Source: Piper betle (lineage: Eukaryota > Streptophyta > Magnoliopsida > Piperales > Piperaceae). From it: DNA of 64,000 nucleotides. The stretch lies in NCBI GenBank assembly GCA_033002965.1, contig JAURVB010014618.1, positions 124,001-188,000 on the forward strand, in the 5' to 3' direction. The notes below the pieces were generated by a model, which searched no databases, had not been told where the DNA came from, and saw nothing but the letters and a program-made list of their open reading frames with translations. Position 1 is the first letter of the stretch. Each line of letters starts with the position of its first letter. The translations under genes were made by a program, and so were the position numbers. This document shows, piece by piece, positions 23,435-34,160 of the stretch.

Positions 23435-24365
23435 ATGAAGGTGCTTTCATGGGATTATAGGGGATTAGTAAATGCTCGTACGAGGCAAGCGTTCGTCAAC
23501 TTGTCTCGGTCTAATAAATTTGATATTTTATTTCTTTGTATTAAAGAACGTCTGGATCGTATGGTTGCGAATCCTCTATGGATGGAATCTTATCCAAATG
23601 CTATGGTGACGGTTTGGGGCCCATTGGCATCTGATCACTTACCGCTGCTATTGGAGCTTGATCCACCTGAACGGAGTTTTCCCAAGCTGTTTAGGTTTAA
23701 ATGTTTTTGGGTGCAAGATGAATTTTTTTGGAGGTGGTGGAAGCTGCTTGGACATTGGTGGAGAGGGGTAATTTTGAAACCATGTTTTCTTCAAAGCTAA
23801 ATAATATGAAGTGTGCTCTCAAACGGTGGAGTCGTGAACGTTTTGGTTTTCTGGAAGATCAAATTAGGAGGCTTAATGACCACTTGTTGTCCTCTTTATC
23901 TCCCGGAAGCAAATTTCGATCCCGTGACTATGGCTGCTAGGCATGAGATTGGTGTTCTTAGGATTCAAGAGAATTTCTGGAAACGGAAAGCTTGTGATGA
24001 TAATATCAAGCTAGGTGATAATAATACTCGGTATTTTTTTCATTAGGCAACAAGCAAACATAAAGTACGTGCAGTAAGGAGAATTGTCACGGAGCTAGGA
24101 GAGTTAGTGGATGGCGTGGAAAATGTTGCTAATGTTTTTCAAGTGGAACGGAGCAATCTACTTAATTCTAGTCGGTTTGGGGGTGCCCAATCTTCATTGC
24201 CAAGGTCCATGTCAATCAATAAGGTGATCTCTTTGGAAGCTAATGTAAAGCTTCTGTGTTTACCTTGTATGGAAGAGATATGACGGTGTTGTACAAAACA
24301 TGAAAAAGTGGAAAGCTCCAGGGCCAGATGGATTCCCAGCGGAGTTTTATCAAACTTCAGTATTA
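23435..24365 (+). pseudogene. LINE (L1-type) ORF2 remnant
   Basis: The 5' part reads MKVLSWDYRGL, the start of the L1 endonuclease domain, followed by FDILFLCIKERLDR. The middle of the endonuclease is missing, because the first conserved block joins directly to RLDR..ANPLW and then to the SDHLPLLLEL block that holds the catalytic His near the domain end. Next come KRWSRERFG, LGDNNTRYFFH and finally KWKAPGPDGFPAEFY, the first reverse transcriptase motif, where homology ends. Stops at 23940, 24044 and beyond, with frame changes, show it is dead. No poly-A tail or target duplication found. The upstream 400 bp may belong to it but show no ORF1 motif. Confidence 0.85.
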
Positions 24366-25746
24366 ATTAGTTCAATTCGCGATTCACGAGCCAGAGGGCA
24401 TCTATTAATGTATATGGCCTAAGTCAATAAAAGCAATAATAGTACAACTTGCAAATAATTAAGCATCTTTGATTATAGATATATATTCTTATTAGGATCC
24501 TCTGGTGCAACAATAAAAATGGTAGGTGCGAATGGGAAGATTATATTAATTAACTAACCAAAGAACCAAATATCAAGGCACAATTAATATTATATATTGA
24601 TCCATGAAAAGCATACATAAAATTAAAGCAAATTCATATACAACCAAAAGGTCGAACAGCCAATTAAATGTTGAAGAACCACTTGTTATGGTCAAGTCTT
24701 CAAACACCATGATAGAGTTACAATTTTTCAGACTCCAAATTGTGGTATTGCCCGTAATGTTGTATTAGATAGACCACCTTGTTCTCAAATCTAAACAACC
24801 CTAAATTACAATATATATATATAAGGAATGAATGGGGTGAGAAATTTGCGAGCTTCGGAACTCGATTCTACTGTGTTGGATATATATGTATCTATGTATA
24901 TATACAATGTCAAAACTAATAAGAAAAAAATGCAAGCTGTTAGGTACTTTACCATCTTTCAACTCCAAACAAAATTCTCAAATCACAAATGGTCCCATTA
25001 GTTAATATACAAAAAGAGCTTCCAGTATCAGTCCATTTCTGAGAGGCAAAGCTGGCCTACACTGAGGAGAATTGCACGTCTTCAACTTTGTCGCCTAACC
25101 ACAAGAACTCAACTAAGGAACACGTCCTCTCGTCTTTCCTCTTTCTTACTTGTACCTTTCAAATAACCAGCTATTGTCTTCTCAGCACGTCCCAAATCTC
25201 TTCTTACATTATACCAATCAAGCCCTTCTTAAATCTAACACATAGATTATCTGAGTTCCACGTCCAAGCTCTTCTTATTATCAACTCAATCGTAATTAAG
25301 ACATAACTATATAAATGAGCTAAATGACGACTCATTAGACTACTCAAAATTCATCGACCACACAAGCGAATTATTTCACTACGTCACCAGTACCGTCTCT
25401 TCTCATACACAAGGTCATAGTACTTAACTCCCCTACTTAATAAAAACATTTATAACCATTATCATTGTTCTCATCTTTTGAATATTCTCAAATTAGATCA
25501 CACATTCGTTTTTAGACCATTAATCTACTAGATTTTATATAATATTTATACAAGTAAAAATAGGAGCTAGCAAATTATACTGGTCAAGCCATGAGCCAGC
25601 CAATTTTAGCTAGCCAAGTTGGTATGGGTAGAGGAATACTGGACACAAGTTTGGGATTGCAGCGGCCACACGCCACGCCGCCGTGAATGGACAGATGACG
25701 ACAAGGTGTGTTGTAGACGATTTGCAGGTCTTCCCTCTCTCACTTG
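24366..25746. other. Intergenic, no gene identified
   Basis: AT-rich with scattered microsatellite-like TA runs. The last part is the promoter side of the S40 gene. Confidence 0.5.
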
Positions 25747-25754
25747 TATATATA
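25747..25754 (+). promoter_or_regulatory. Putative TATA box of the S40-like gene
   Basis: TATATATA, about 110 bp before the ATG at 25858 and followed by a pyrimidine-rich leader. Confidence 0.5.
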
Positions 25755-25857
25755 TTAACCCCTTCCTCAGACGAAACCCAAACTCCTTTCTTAGTATTAA
25801 ACTCTTTATCATCAAATTTCTTCCCTTACTTGGGCTGCTTTTGTAACTGCACCACCC

Positions 25858-26208
25858 ATGGAGGAGCTTCAAGAGGCCGATGTCACTTGGGGCAGCCAAC
25901 ATTACCAGCACCACCACCGTGACCAACAACCCGACTCGCCGGAAAAGTGTTTTGCCAATGAACGTCGATGTGAGAGGGAAACAGAGCCGGTCAACATACA
26001 GCCGGGAAGGAGAATATGGGCAGGGGAGGAGGAGCCGGCGGTGGAGGACGACGGAGAGATGGTTCCGCCGCATGTCATCGTCGACAGGAGGGCAGCCGGG
26101 AAGATGACGTTTTCGATGTGCACCGGGCATGGCAGAACCCTCAAGGGAAGGGACCTTAGCCGGCTCCGGAATTCGGTGCTAAGGATGACCGGTTTCTTGG
26201 AAGGATAG
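25858..26208 (+). CDS. Senescence regulator S40 (DUF584) family protein
   Basis: Single-exon protein of 116 aa. The diagnostic C-terminal block is complete: PPHVIVDRRAAGKM (residues about 69-82), FSMCTGHGRTLKGRDL, then RNSVLRMTGFLEG at the end. S40 proteins are small plant proteins, often nuclear, and in barley and Arabidopsis linked to leaf senescence and stress responses; their biochemical activity is not known. The N-terminal half is acidic, polar and of low complexity (QHYQHHHRDQQ), as is usual. The ATG has a good plant context (CACCCATGG), and a TATA box and leader precede it. A longer minus-strand open frame over the same bases is a shadow. No other member or partner gene lies nearby. 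The family call is from recognisable motifs; the exact orthologue (AtS40-3 type) is inferred. Confidence 0.9.
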   Translation: MEELQEADVTWGSQHYQHHHRDQQPDSPEKCFANERRCERETEPVNIQPGRRIWAGEEEPAVEDDGEMVPPHVIVDRRAAGKMTFSMCTGHGRTLKGRDLSRLRNSVLRMTGFLEG

Positions 26209-26639
26209 CAATTAGCCAACACATCAGAATATTGGATTACCAATTCCATATTGAGATTAGACCTTTCTACTCCAATTTGAATTCACAATTTCCTCACAAA
26301 ACTAAGTAACGTGTACTTAATTAGCATCATGGATGAATTTGGTTGGAGATATATAAGAGAGTGTAAATTATGTTCTATTTTACTTAATTATTATATGTAT
26401 TGTTAGTTATGGTAAATGGGTTTTTCTTATAATAAGGTCAAAGTTGATCATTTGGAAGAAAGACATATAATTGGTTCATAAAGGGCCCGATAGCAGAAAA
26501 CGTTGGAATTAATTATCTAGATAAGAAAAGCAAAAAATTAAAAAATAACAAATGAAGAATATCCCGTGTGATCATATATAACTTCTTATACTAATTTGAG
26601 TCCTTATATTGAGAAAAACCACCTCTCCATCTTTGTTAT
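26209..26639. other. S40 3' flank, nothing further identified
   Basis: AT-rich with no gene or repeat recognised. Confidence 0.5.
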
Positions 26640-27125
26640 GTTGACTATCCTTTTGAACAATTGGAAAATTTAGATCCAGCAGAAATTGCCTTACTTCATT
26701 GTCCTTTATATTCACACTATCTGGTCATGTCTAATAAGCCTAAATATTTTTATGAATTAGTATTACAAGATATGCTATCGTGTCAAATATTACATAGATA
26801 TCAAGGTCCAAAAAATATATTAACCTATCCAGAAAATTATAAAACAAAAATACCTTACAGGAAGATGATCATTCAAAAAGTTGTGTCTTTCCGAATTCCT
26901 TTACTACTTTATCCGTTTTTATAGAATTCCTTGGATCCTTTCGTGGAACTTTTGTTTCCATAGTTTTGATGATAAGGGCATCCTTGTTCCATCCCTGGCT
27001 TATCGAGTTTATGTTAGATGGTGGGATAAGTTCACCCGTTCTATTATTCTTCCAACCAAAGAAGAATTGTTTTCTGAGCCAGCTCGACCCTTATCTGTTT
27101 CAGCCATGCCAGTCATTCCTTCAGT
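26640..27125 (+). pseudogene. Remnant of a reverse-transcribing element polyprotein (tentative)
   Basis: Two frames joined by a frameshift near 26890. The first encodes a stretch ending YRKMIIQKVVS. The second encodes IPWILSWNF, then a spaced RVYVRWWDKF motif and a tail rich in Pro and Val. The IPW...W and WWDKF pattern recalls a region in polyproteins of plant endogenous pararetroviruses and related retroelements. I rely on recollection of the pattern, so the call is weak. No RT, protease or zinc finger is present nearby, and the fragment is broken and inert. It could instead be a piece of another retroelement. Confidence 0.3.
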
Positions 27126-27199
27126 ACTCCCACCAGTACTACCACCTAACGTCTATGCTTGGTTGCTACAGGTACAGGAAGACAATCCTAGGCTGCCCC

Positions 27200-28600
27200 A
27201 TGATGTATATATATATATATATATTATTTATAGTCAAAATTAAATTATACAAATCAATTTATTATGCATTCAATTATTTTTCAATAAAATAATATATTGA
27301 TGTAAATTTCATTATTATTAAAAATAAAATTATAAGATATTCAATAAAAATTGAATGTGTGATTAAAAATTGAACTTTATTCAAAAATTCAGTGTAAAAA
27401 ATTCCTTCAATTGTTTTAAAAAATTGATTGCTCTCTTCGACCTCTAAAATACATTTTAAGTAAATTAAAATAAATATTTTTTAAATATTTAAAAATATTT
27501 GATTGAAAATAATAGATATTTGTTATAAAGATTATTTTGAGAAAAAAACATTTTAAAATATAATTAAATTAAAAAGTGAAATCTTGTTGAATATTTTGAT
27601 TTAATATTTTAAAACAGATTGCCAAATTAAAAGTTGAAATCATACACCAATACATATTAATAAAAATAGATATCTAAATACATCCAATGAAAAATTAAAA
27701 AACAATTCAATACATAAATATTTATGCGAAATAAAATAGAATTTTAAAATTAATTTAAAATAAAAGAAAATTTAAAATCACCTTGACTGTTTAAAAATTG
27801 ATTGAAATTATTTTGGTTGTTTACCAAAAACCTAAAAGAATTTATGGTTAAGCACATATTATCTATGAATGGAATTGCAATCCACAGCATATGACTAAAT
27901 ATATACTCACACTGATAAATAAATTGGTTGAAGTCCAACGCACCCTGCCTTTTTAATCCATGTTAAAAGATTTAAAACAAATTCCTACATGTTTAATAGG
28001 AAACCAAAAATCATCACGACTGATTAATAAACTTGGAGAAACTATACAAATTTATTTATATCCAACTGATAACTATACTCTTTATAATAAGAAGAAAGCA
28101 AAAACCACCAGTTGATGACATATCAAAGAGATTGTGAATATGATAAATACCGGGGGAGGGCGGGTGGACGTCAGGAAAGACGATGGGTGGAATATATGAT
28201 TCTAATATATATATTTGACATTGATAAGAGAGACGCACTTCATGGAGGTGTCTTACAAGTACTCAGCTCCAAAATATTTTGAATTTGTCATGCATATAGT
28301 ATCATCTTTTCGGTTAAGTCTTATCTTGACCTATACATACTCAAAATGTAGTATCATCTTTTTACTGGCCTCAGCTTCATATGAACGTATGTACCTATCT
28401 TTTGGTTATGAGTATATCAGAACTTTAATAGTATTCGTTATTTCTTTCTCTCTATGGCCATCATGTCATGCACGACAGCTTATTTTGTTGAGTTTATCTT
28501 TACTTTTTGGTGATCATATTATTAGTTTTGGGCCAATTAACGTTGGGGCAGGAAAAAGTCGAAAAGCGATAAGAGTGAAAAATCCCTCCTAATATATTAT
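27200..28600. other. AT-rich intergenic region
   Basis: Begins with a TA microsatellite (about 27204-27222). Very low GC to 27960, with no gene recognised. Confidence 0.5.
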
Positions 28601-28604
28601 TTAG

Positions 28605-28804
28605 TGACAGAGAAATTTTCCTATGAATGTTTCATTTTCTTTTGTATTGCATTTATAGACAATACAAGAAGTATAGAGTACACCAAATCAGGAGATATAC
28701 AACATATTACAAAAGAAGAGGAGATGATAAAGAGGAGTTGTTGGTTGACCATATCACAACTTGATTTGGATAACAACTTTGACAAGAAGATTGATGAATT
28801 AACA
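28605..28804 (-). repeat. 3' LTR of the Copia element
   Basis: 200 bp, pairs with 32703-32898. Shares CATGAATGTTT-type, TTGTATTGCATTTATAGACA and GTTGGTTGACCATATCACAA blocks (plus-strand reading). Confidence 0.9.
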
Positions 28805-28817
28805 CCCCCATACAAAC

Positions 28818-30091
28818 TCACGGGGGACTGAACACATGGAGCTTGTCCCTAAGAAGCTCATGACATGGCTTATATAAAGGCTTTGTGAAAATGCCAGCCT
28901 TTTGATCCATAGTTGGAATATAATGCCGAAAGATACCACTGCCAGCCTTCTCCAGAATGAAATGGACATCGATTTCTATATGCTTACGCTGATTGAGAAC
29001 AATAGGACTAGTGGCCATATATATAGAACTAAGGTTGTGACAATAGATATCGGGAGAACGAGAGAGCTTCACTTTCAAAAATTTAAGCAGATGAAGGAAC
29101 GAAATTAATTCAGTGCTTAAAGCAGCCAATTCACGGTTTTCAGCCTTAGAACTAAATTTGGAGACTGTTGGTTGCTTACGAGAACTCCAAGAAATAAGTT
29201 TTGGACCAAAATATACAGCATAGCCAGAGGTAGAGCACCGAGAGTCCGAGCATCCAGCCCAATCAGCATCACTGTAACCTGTCGAGTGAAGGCCTGCACG
29301 AGGAGAAAATAAGAGGACAGTTTGAACTGAACTCTTAATATATCTGAGAATCCTTTTGGCTGCAATTAAATGAGGCATGAGTGGGGAATGCATGTATTGA
29401 CACACAAAATTCACTGCATAAGATATATATGGACGAGTCATCGTGAGATATTGTAAAGCTCCAACAAGTTGACGAAACTCAGTAGGAAAGGATAATAAAT
29501 CTCCATTAACATTATTTAATCGAGATCTAACAATAGGAGTGGAGGTAGGTTTAGATCCATCCAAACCAAAAGTTTGAAGAAGGTTCACATCATATTTAGT
29601 TTGAGTAACAAGAAGCCCTTGCTTAGTAGATGATACTTCAATACCAAGAGAATAATGAAGTGGTCCAAGATCCTTCATATCAAATTGGGCTGATAAAAGA
29701 GCAATAAATTGTTGTAAATGAGGTTCAGAATCCCCGGTAAGAATTATATCATCCACATAAATAAGAAAAATCATGATGTGATCATTAAAAAATTTGATAA
29801 ACATAGAAGAATTATCTGGAGAATGCATAAAGCCATGATAACATACGTACTAAATGTTTGGTACTACGCACATGGGGCTTATTTGAGACCACACAGAGAT
29901 TTGTGTAATGTACAAGTATAATTAGGCTTGGTGGGGTCAATAAATACTTCTGGTTGATGCATATAAATATTTTCCATGCAAAATGCATTTTTAACACCTA
30001 CCTGTGTCACCATAGTCACGCCCAGGTTGTTGGGTATATCTTTTAGCAACAAAACGAATTTTATATTGTTCAAGACTACTATTAAACTCAT
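28818..30091 (-). pseudogene. Copia reverse transcriptase and RNase H
   Basis: The largest open piece (29828-28818, 336 aa) starts inside the RT. It contains FLIYVDDIILTG (catalytic YVDD), DMKDLGPLHYSLGIEV, QKQ-like and LTMTRPYISYAVNFV, then the RNase H: GYSDADWAGCSDSRCSTSGY with its first acidic residues, SSRKQPTVSKFSSKAE and HIEIDVHFI. The upstream RT portion (30091-29879, HQPEVF and YTCTLHKSLCGLK) is in another frame. The RT is thus split by a frameshift near 29850-29880. SSKAENREL stands where SSTEAEY is usual. Inactive as it stands. Confidence 0.85.
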
Positions 30092-30709
30092 TTACTACTA
30101 ATTACATGCATAGATGGTGAAAGAGGAACCAAAAACCATGTCTTATTTTTAATAAGAGAAATAGCTATGCGCCAATGTTTGTCCTCCTGGGCTTGTGTAA
30201 AATAAGTGGGTTCCACTAGAAGTGTAGTGACAAGGATAAAAGGCACGTTGGGAGAGGATACTTTTGAGAGAGAAGCACTTTAGGTCGTCCATCCATGCTC
30301 TGACTGACCATTGGTTGGGATCTGGCCTGATTAACAGGGGTGGGATTAGTGGAAGAACATGAAGGGGGTGAAGAAAGTGTATGGGGGAGCCCAACGAGGA
30401 TTGGTGTGAATTACTCGTAACAAAAAGGTTAAGCTAATGGTAGTTGTGCAGGAGATGCCAAGTTGGAGTCGGATGGGACATTTACGTTGGATGATGAGGA
30501 AGACAAGGACGCTGTGATGGAAGGGGAAGCGGAGATGGGTGGGATGGAGAGGGATGTGGTGGCATGTGGAGTTGGCAGGTTGGGTTCAAAAGAGAGTAAT
30601 GCTTGGTTGGGAAATGGCCCAAAACGAAAACGTCTGGCTTCTGGTGGGTAGCCAGGAGTGGAAGCGGGAGAAGAGAATTGGGTTTCGTCTAAGATAACGT
30701 GCCCTGAAA

Positions 30710-31315
30710 TTAAGATGCGACCTGCGGACAATTGATAACATTTACAACCTTTGTTAGACAAACTATATCATTTACAACAAATATGCTCGAAGAGCTTTTG
30801 AAATCTAATTTTGTACGACCAAAAGGGGTAAGACACGGATAGCATAACGTACCGAATGAGCGTAAATGCAAACGAGATGGGGTAGCACCATATAATAAAT
30901 CATGAGGAGATTTAAACTTAAGGAAAGAAGATTGCAACCTATTTATAAGGTACACGGCTGTGACAAATGCATGAGTCCAAAAAGGAGAAGTCAAATCGGA
31001 TTGAGCCACTAAGGTGAGTCATGTTTCACAATTTGATGATGTTTACATTCAGCGATACCATTCTATTAGAGTTTTCAGACAAGATATTCTATGAATAATT
31101 CCATGTTGATTAAAAATTAATTTCAGTGCATGACAAATAAATTCACCACCACCGTCGCTTTGAATATATTTGATTTTAGATGAACAAATATACTCCACCA
31201 TAGATATAAACTGAAGAAAAATAGATAACACTCCTGACTTCCTCTTCATTGGATAAAACCAACTAAAGCGACTAAAATCATCAACCAAAATCAGATACAA
31301 AGGAAAATCATCCAA
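30710..31315 (-). pseudogene. Copia integrase core and C-terminal part
   Basis: 31315-31049 encodes LVDDFSRFSWFYP with the first catalytic Asp and SDGGGEF with the second. 31009-30710 encodes FWTHAFVTAVYLINR, SPHDLLYG and FGTLCYPCL, the typical integrase tail. A stop and frame change separate them. A 52-bp segment near the 5' side of the core is duplicated in tandem (31285-31390). Confidence 0.85.
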
Positions 31316-31390
31316 AGAAACTTGAGGAGCAGGCCCCCAAAATCAGATACAAAGGAAAATCATCCAAAGAAACTTGAGGAGCAGGCCCCC
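31285..31390 (-). repeat. 52-bp tandem duplication inside Copia integrase
   Basis: AAAATCAGATACAAAGGAAA...GGAGCAGGCCCCC occurs twice at a 52-bp offset with no differences seen. It arose after the element inserted, or in its source. Confidence 0.9.
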
Positions 31391-31810
31391 ATACATCATA
31401 ATGTATTATATGAAGTAAAGATTTTGATAGGTTTCGCGGCAAGAGCAAGAAAGACGTCAACTTTTACCCAATTGACAGACAACTACCGCAAGGTGGAGTA
31501 GATGCAGGTATAGCCGGAAGAGATAACTCGTGCCTCAAATGATGAAGAACTTGATGAGAAGGACGACCAAGGCGAACATGTCACAAGTCTGTGGAACATT
31601 TATTTGTTACAAAACAAACTTTATTTGAGGAAGGTCCAAGGGAATACGAACCACCTTTAAGAGGCCCTTGATGGAGGATTTAGCTGGTTTTCATATTCTT
31701 TATAAAATAACCAGCAGAAGTAAATAAGAAGGACCAATTATCATTTTTAGCAAGTTGGGGAACAAAAATAAATCTTTTGGCAATGGATGGAACTAATAAG
31801 GTATCACAAG

Positions 31811-32569
31811 TCATAGAAGAGCCTTCTGATAAATTAAATCAAGCATCGCCCGAATGAGATATGATAAGACCATCACCGTTACCAACCAGAACTTTATCAA
31901 AGCCTTTATGAATAGTCTTATCATGAATGTCAGCAGCATGGTCATCTTATTGGGTGGCTCCAGTATCAAGATACAAGTCATCAACGTGGCTGGAGATATT
32001 TGCATAGCATTTACAGCTTTCGTAGAGGCCTCACTAACATCATCAGGAGCCCAACAATTGTTAGCTTTACGATAAGGGTGTCCACAACGGTAGCAGACAA
32101 CATTTGAAGAAGAGCTTGAGGAAGATGAGGAATTGGGTTGATGACCGCCCAGATCCACGACCGCGGTTACCTTGGCCACGTCCATCAAAGGATCATGACG
32201 AGCGGGACTGACTACGATCAGAAAATTGTAGACACTAGAAGACGTTCGGGTGGGTGCAGAACCGTGACCAACCCAACTCGTAAAGGCCAACGGAGAGGAA
32301 CTAATGGATGGCGGAGATCCAATGTGAATTTCAAAATCTAACAGTAGGCTGCAAACAGTAGCAAAGGAGGGGTAGGAAGGTTGAATGTTGATGGCGGCAA
32401 CAAAGGGATCATACTCCAATCCCAAGCCGCACAAAGACCAAGAGATCAGATCATCGTCATCGATATCTTTCCCAACATTGGCAAGAGCAAATGCCAATGA
32501 TTTTGCAGGTTGAACGTATTCATGAATGGTTTTGGAACCTTTCTGAAATGTCTGGAGATCAGTCTTCAA
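31811..32569 (-). pseudogene. Copia gag with zinc knuckle
   Basis: Encodes a UBN2-type gag: FQKGSKTIHEYVQ, then LAFALANVGKDIDDDDL and LCGLGLEYDPFV are well conserved. A Ser-rich linker leads to a zinc knuckle CYRCGHPYRKANNCW; the spacing departs slightly from CX2CX4HX4C because it has CX2CX3HX6C. The C-terminal part passes toward the protease, where DSGA is not preserved. The start of gag near 32690 is missing from this frame. Confidence 0.8.
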
Positions 32570-32702
32570 TTGTTGGATACGAGCCCAAGAATACTGTCGT
32601 TGGAGATACGCTTGACCTATGGAAGAATAATAGGTAGAGAAGGAGCAGCTATATTAAGAAGATGAGGAAAAAAAATTCAAAAACTCAAAGCTATAGAAAC
32701 CA

Positions 32703-32898
32703 TGATGGAGAAATTTTCCCATGAATGTTTATTTCATTTTGTATTGCATTTATAGACAATACAAGAGGTATAGAATACACTAAATTAGAAGATATAGAAT
32801 AAATTATAAAAGAAGAGAAGACGGAGCTGTTGGTTGACCATATCACAACTTGATTTGGATATCAACTTAGACAAGAGATAAGAATTGGTGCATTAACA
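32703..32898 (-). repeat. 5' LTR of the Copia element
   Basis: 196 bp, partner of 28605-28804. Its outer end is followed within 20 bp by a GT/AT microsatellite. Confidence 0.9.
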
Positions 32899-32915
32899 TA
32901 CAGGGAGAGAGAGAA

Positions 32916-32954
<39 letters not shown>
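32916..32954 (+). repeat. (GT)n(AT)n compound microsatellite
   Basis: GT run followed by an AT run. Confidence 0.95.
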
Positions 32955-32958
<4 letters not shown>

Positions 32959-34104
32959 GATTGCTAAAGCAGTTTTTAAGTGTAAATTAAGTTGAATTAC
33001 TTGCGTCCCAATTTTGTGCCAACTGTTGGTCAGGTTACGTGAAATAATGGATGAGTTAAGCAATGAAGTAGTGCTGTATATTCCAAGCTTTATTCCTAAA
33101 AGTTCAATCTTGCTGCCCTTGGCTAGGACAAAAACGAAGGTCATGTTCATAGCTTTAAGCACAAATGACAAGGCGAATATATAAAATCTTAATTAGCAAA
33201 CACGCTGATAAAGAACTTGGAAAATTAAGCTTATAAATAGTCTAACTAATAGTGACGTCTACAAACTTAAAATAAAAATAAAGAATAAAAGATAATTACA
33301 TGTAAGGATCATGAATCTCGATGCACAATGCTGCTAAGTCAGATCAGCTACCATTTTCCTGAAAGTTTAATATTAGTTAGGAAAGTGAAATTAAATAGGT
33401 TATTGCTCTTAGCACTTAAATTCTCTCAAATACACAAGCAGTAAGTGTTTTTTTTTTTGGGATTTTGCACTTTGACAAGAAAGGTTAAAAGAGGTCGAAA
33501 ATGATAAAAATGCATGTTCTTGGGCCTTGGCCTTCAAGTGGGGGAAAAACAAAAGAAAGAATGGCAAACCCAGGTATGAAAGGAGAAAGTTGAGCCCAAT
33601 GGGCCCTTTCTTATTTACATGGGAAGAGCTAATTTATGATCTGTGTTTAGCTATCGGAAGTTAAGCCTTATGATCGGCCTTTGTTCATTTGCATGGGCTT
33701 TGCACCTTGAGCGGTATGATCCGGTTAATAGGGATAGCTTCGAATCACATACAGCCAAATCTGAAACTAAACATCCGAACCTGAATCCAATCTTTCGAAT
33801 CTGATCCAAATTTGCAAATCGGTATTAGATATGTATTTGATACGATTAAATAAAATAATATAAATCAAATAAATTTTAATATAAAATAAATAAAAAATTA
33901 TTAAAAATATTATATTTAAATATTTTAAAATATAATTTTATAAATATCATCTATTTGGATCAGATATGATTAGATCACCCTAATATATCTCATCCAAGTA
34001 TTTTCGAATATATTACAAATTCAAAAAACCTAAACTTGAATTCAATTTGAAACTATTTTAGATCATATATAAAAGGATAGGATCTTATAGACATTTAATA
34101 GCCC

Positions 34105-34159
<55 letters not shown>

Positions 34160-34160
34160 T
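34105..34160 (+). repeat. (ATT)n microsatellite
   Basis: About 18 uninterrupted trinucleotide units. Confidence 0.95.

Larger units (their letters stand above)
28605..32898 (-). mobile_element. Copia retrotransposon with both LTRs, degenerate
   Basis: Full-length structure on the minus strand: 5' LTR 32703-32898, gag, integrase, RT/RNase H, 3' LTR 28605-28804. LTRs start TGTTAAT and end TCTC.(A/G)TCA. The primer-binding site next to the 5' LTR reads TGGTTTCTATAGC, a decayed form of the tRNA-Met type TGGTATCAGAGC. A G-run (TATGGGGG) precedes the 3' LTR as polypurine tract. Possible target duplication TTTAG/TACAG (28600-28604 and 32899-32903) matches at only three of five bases. The polyprotein is broken by several frameshifts, and the integrase region has a 52-bp tandem duplication. 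The two LTRs differ at many sites, so the insertion is old. Confidence 0.9.

Noticed and set aside
25606..26130. 174-aa minus-strand open frame over the S40 gene
   Set aside because: Longer than the S40 frame but has no motif; the plus strand carries the complete DUF584 block, so this is a shadow.
28600..32903. Clean target duplication for the Copia element
   Set aside because: TTTAG and TACAG match at only three of five bases; reported only as possible.
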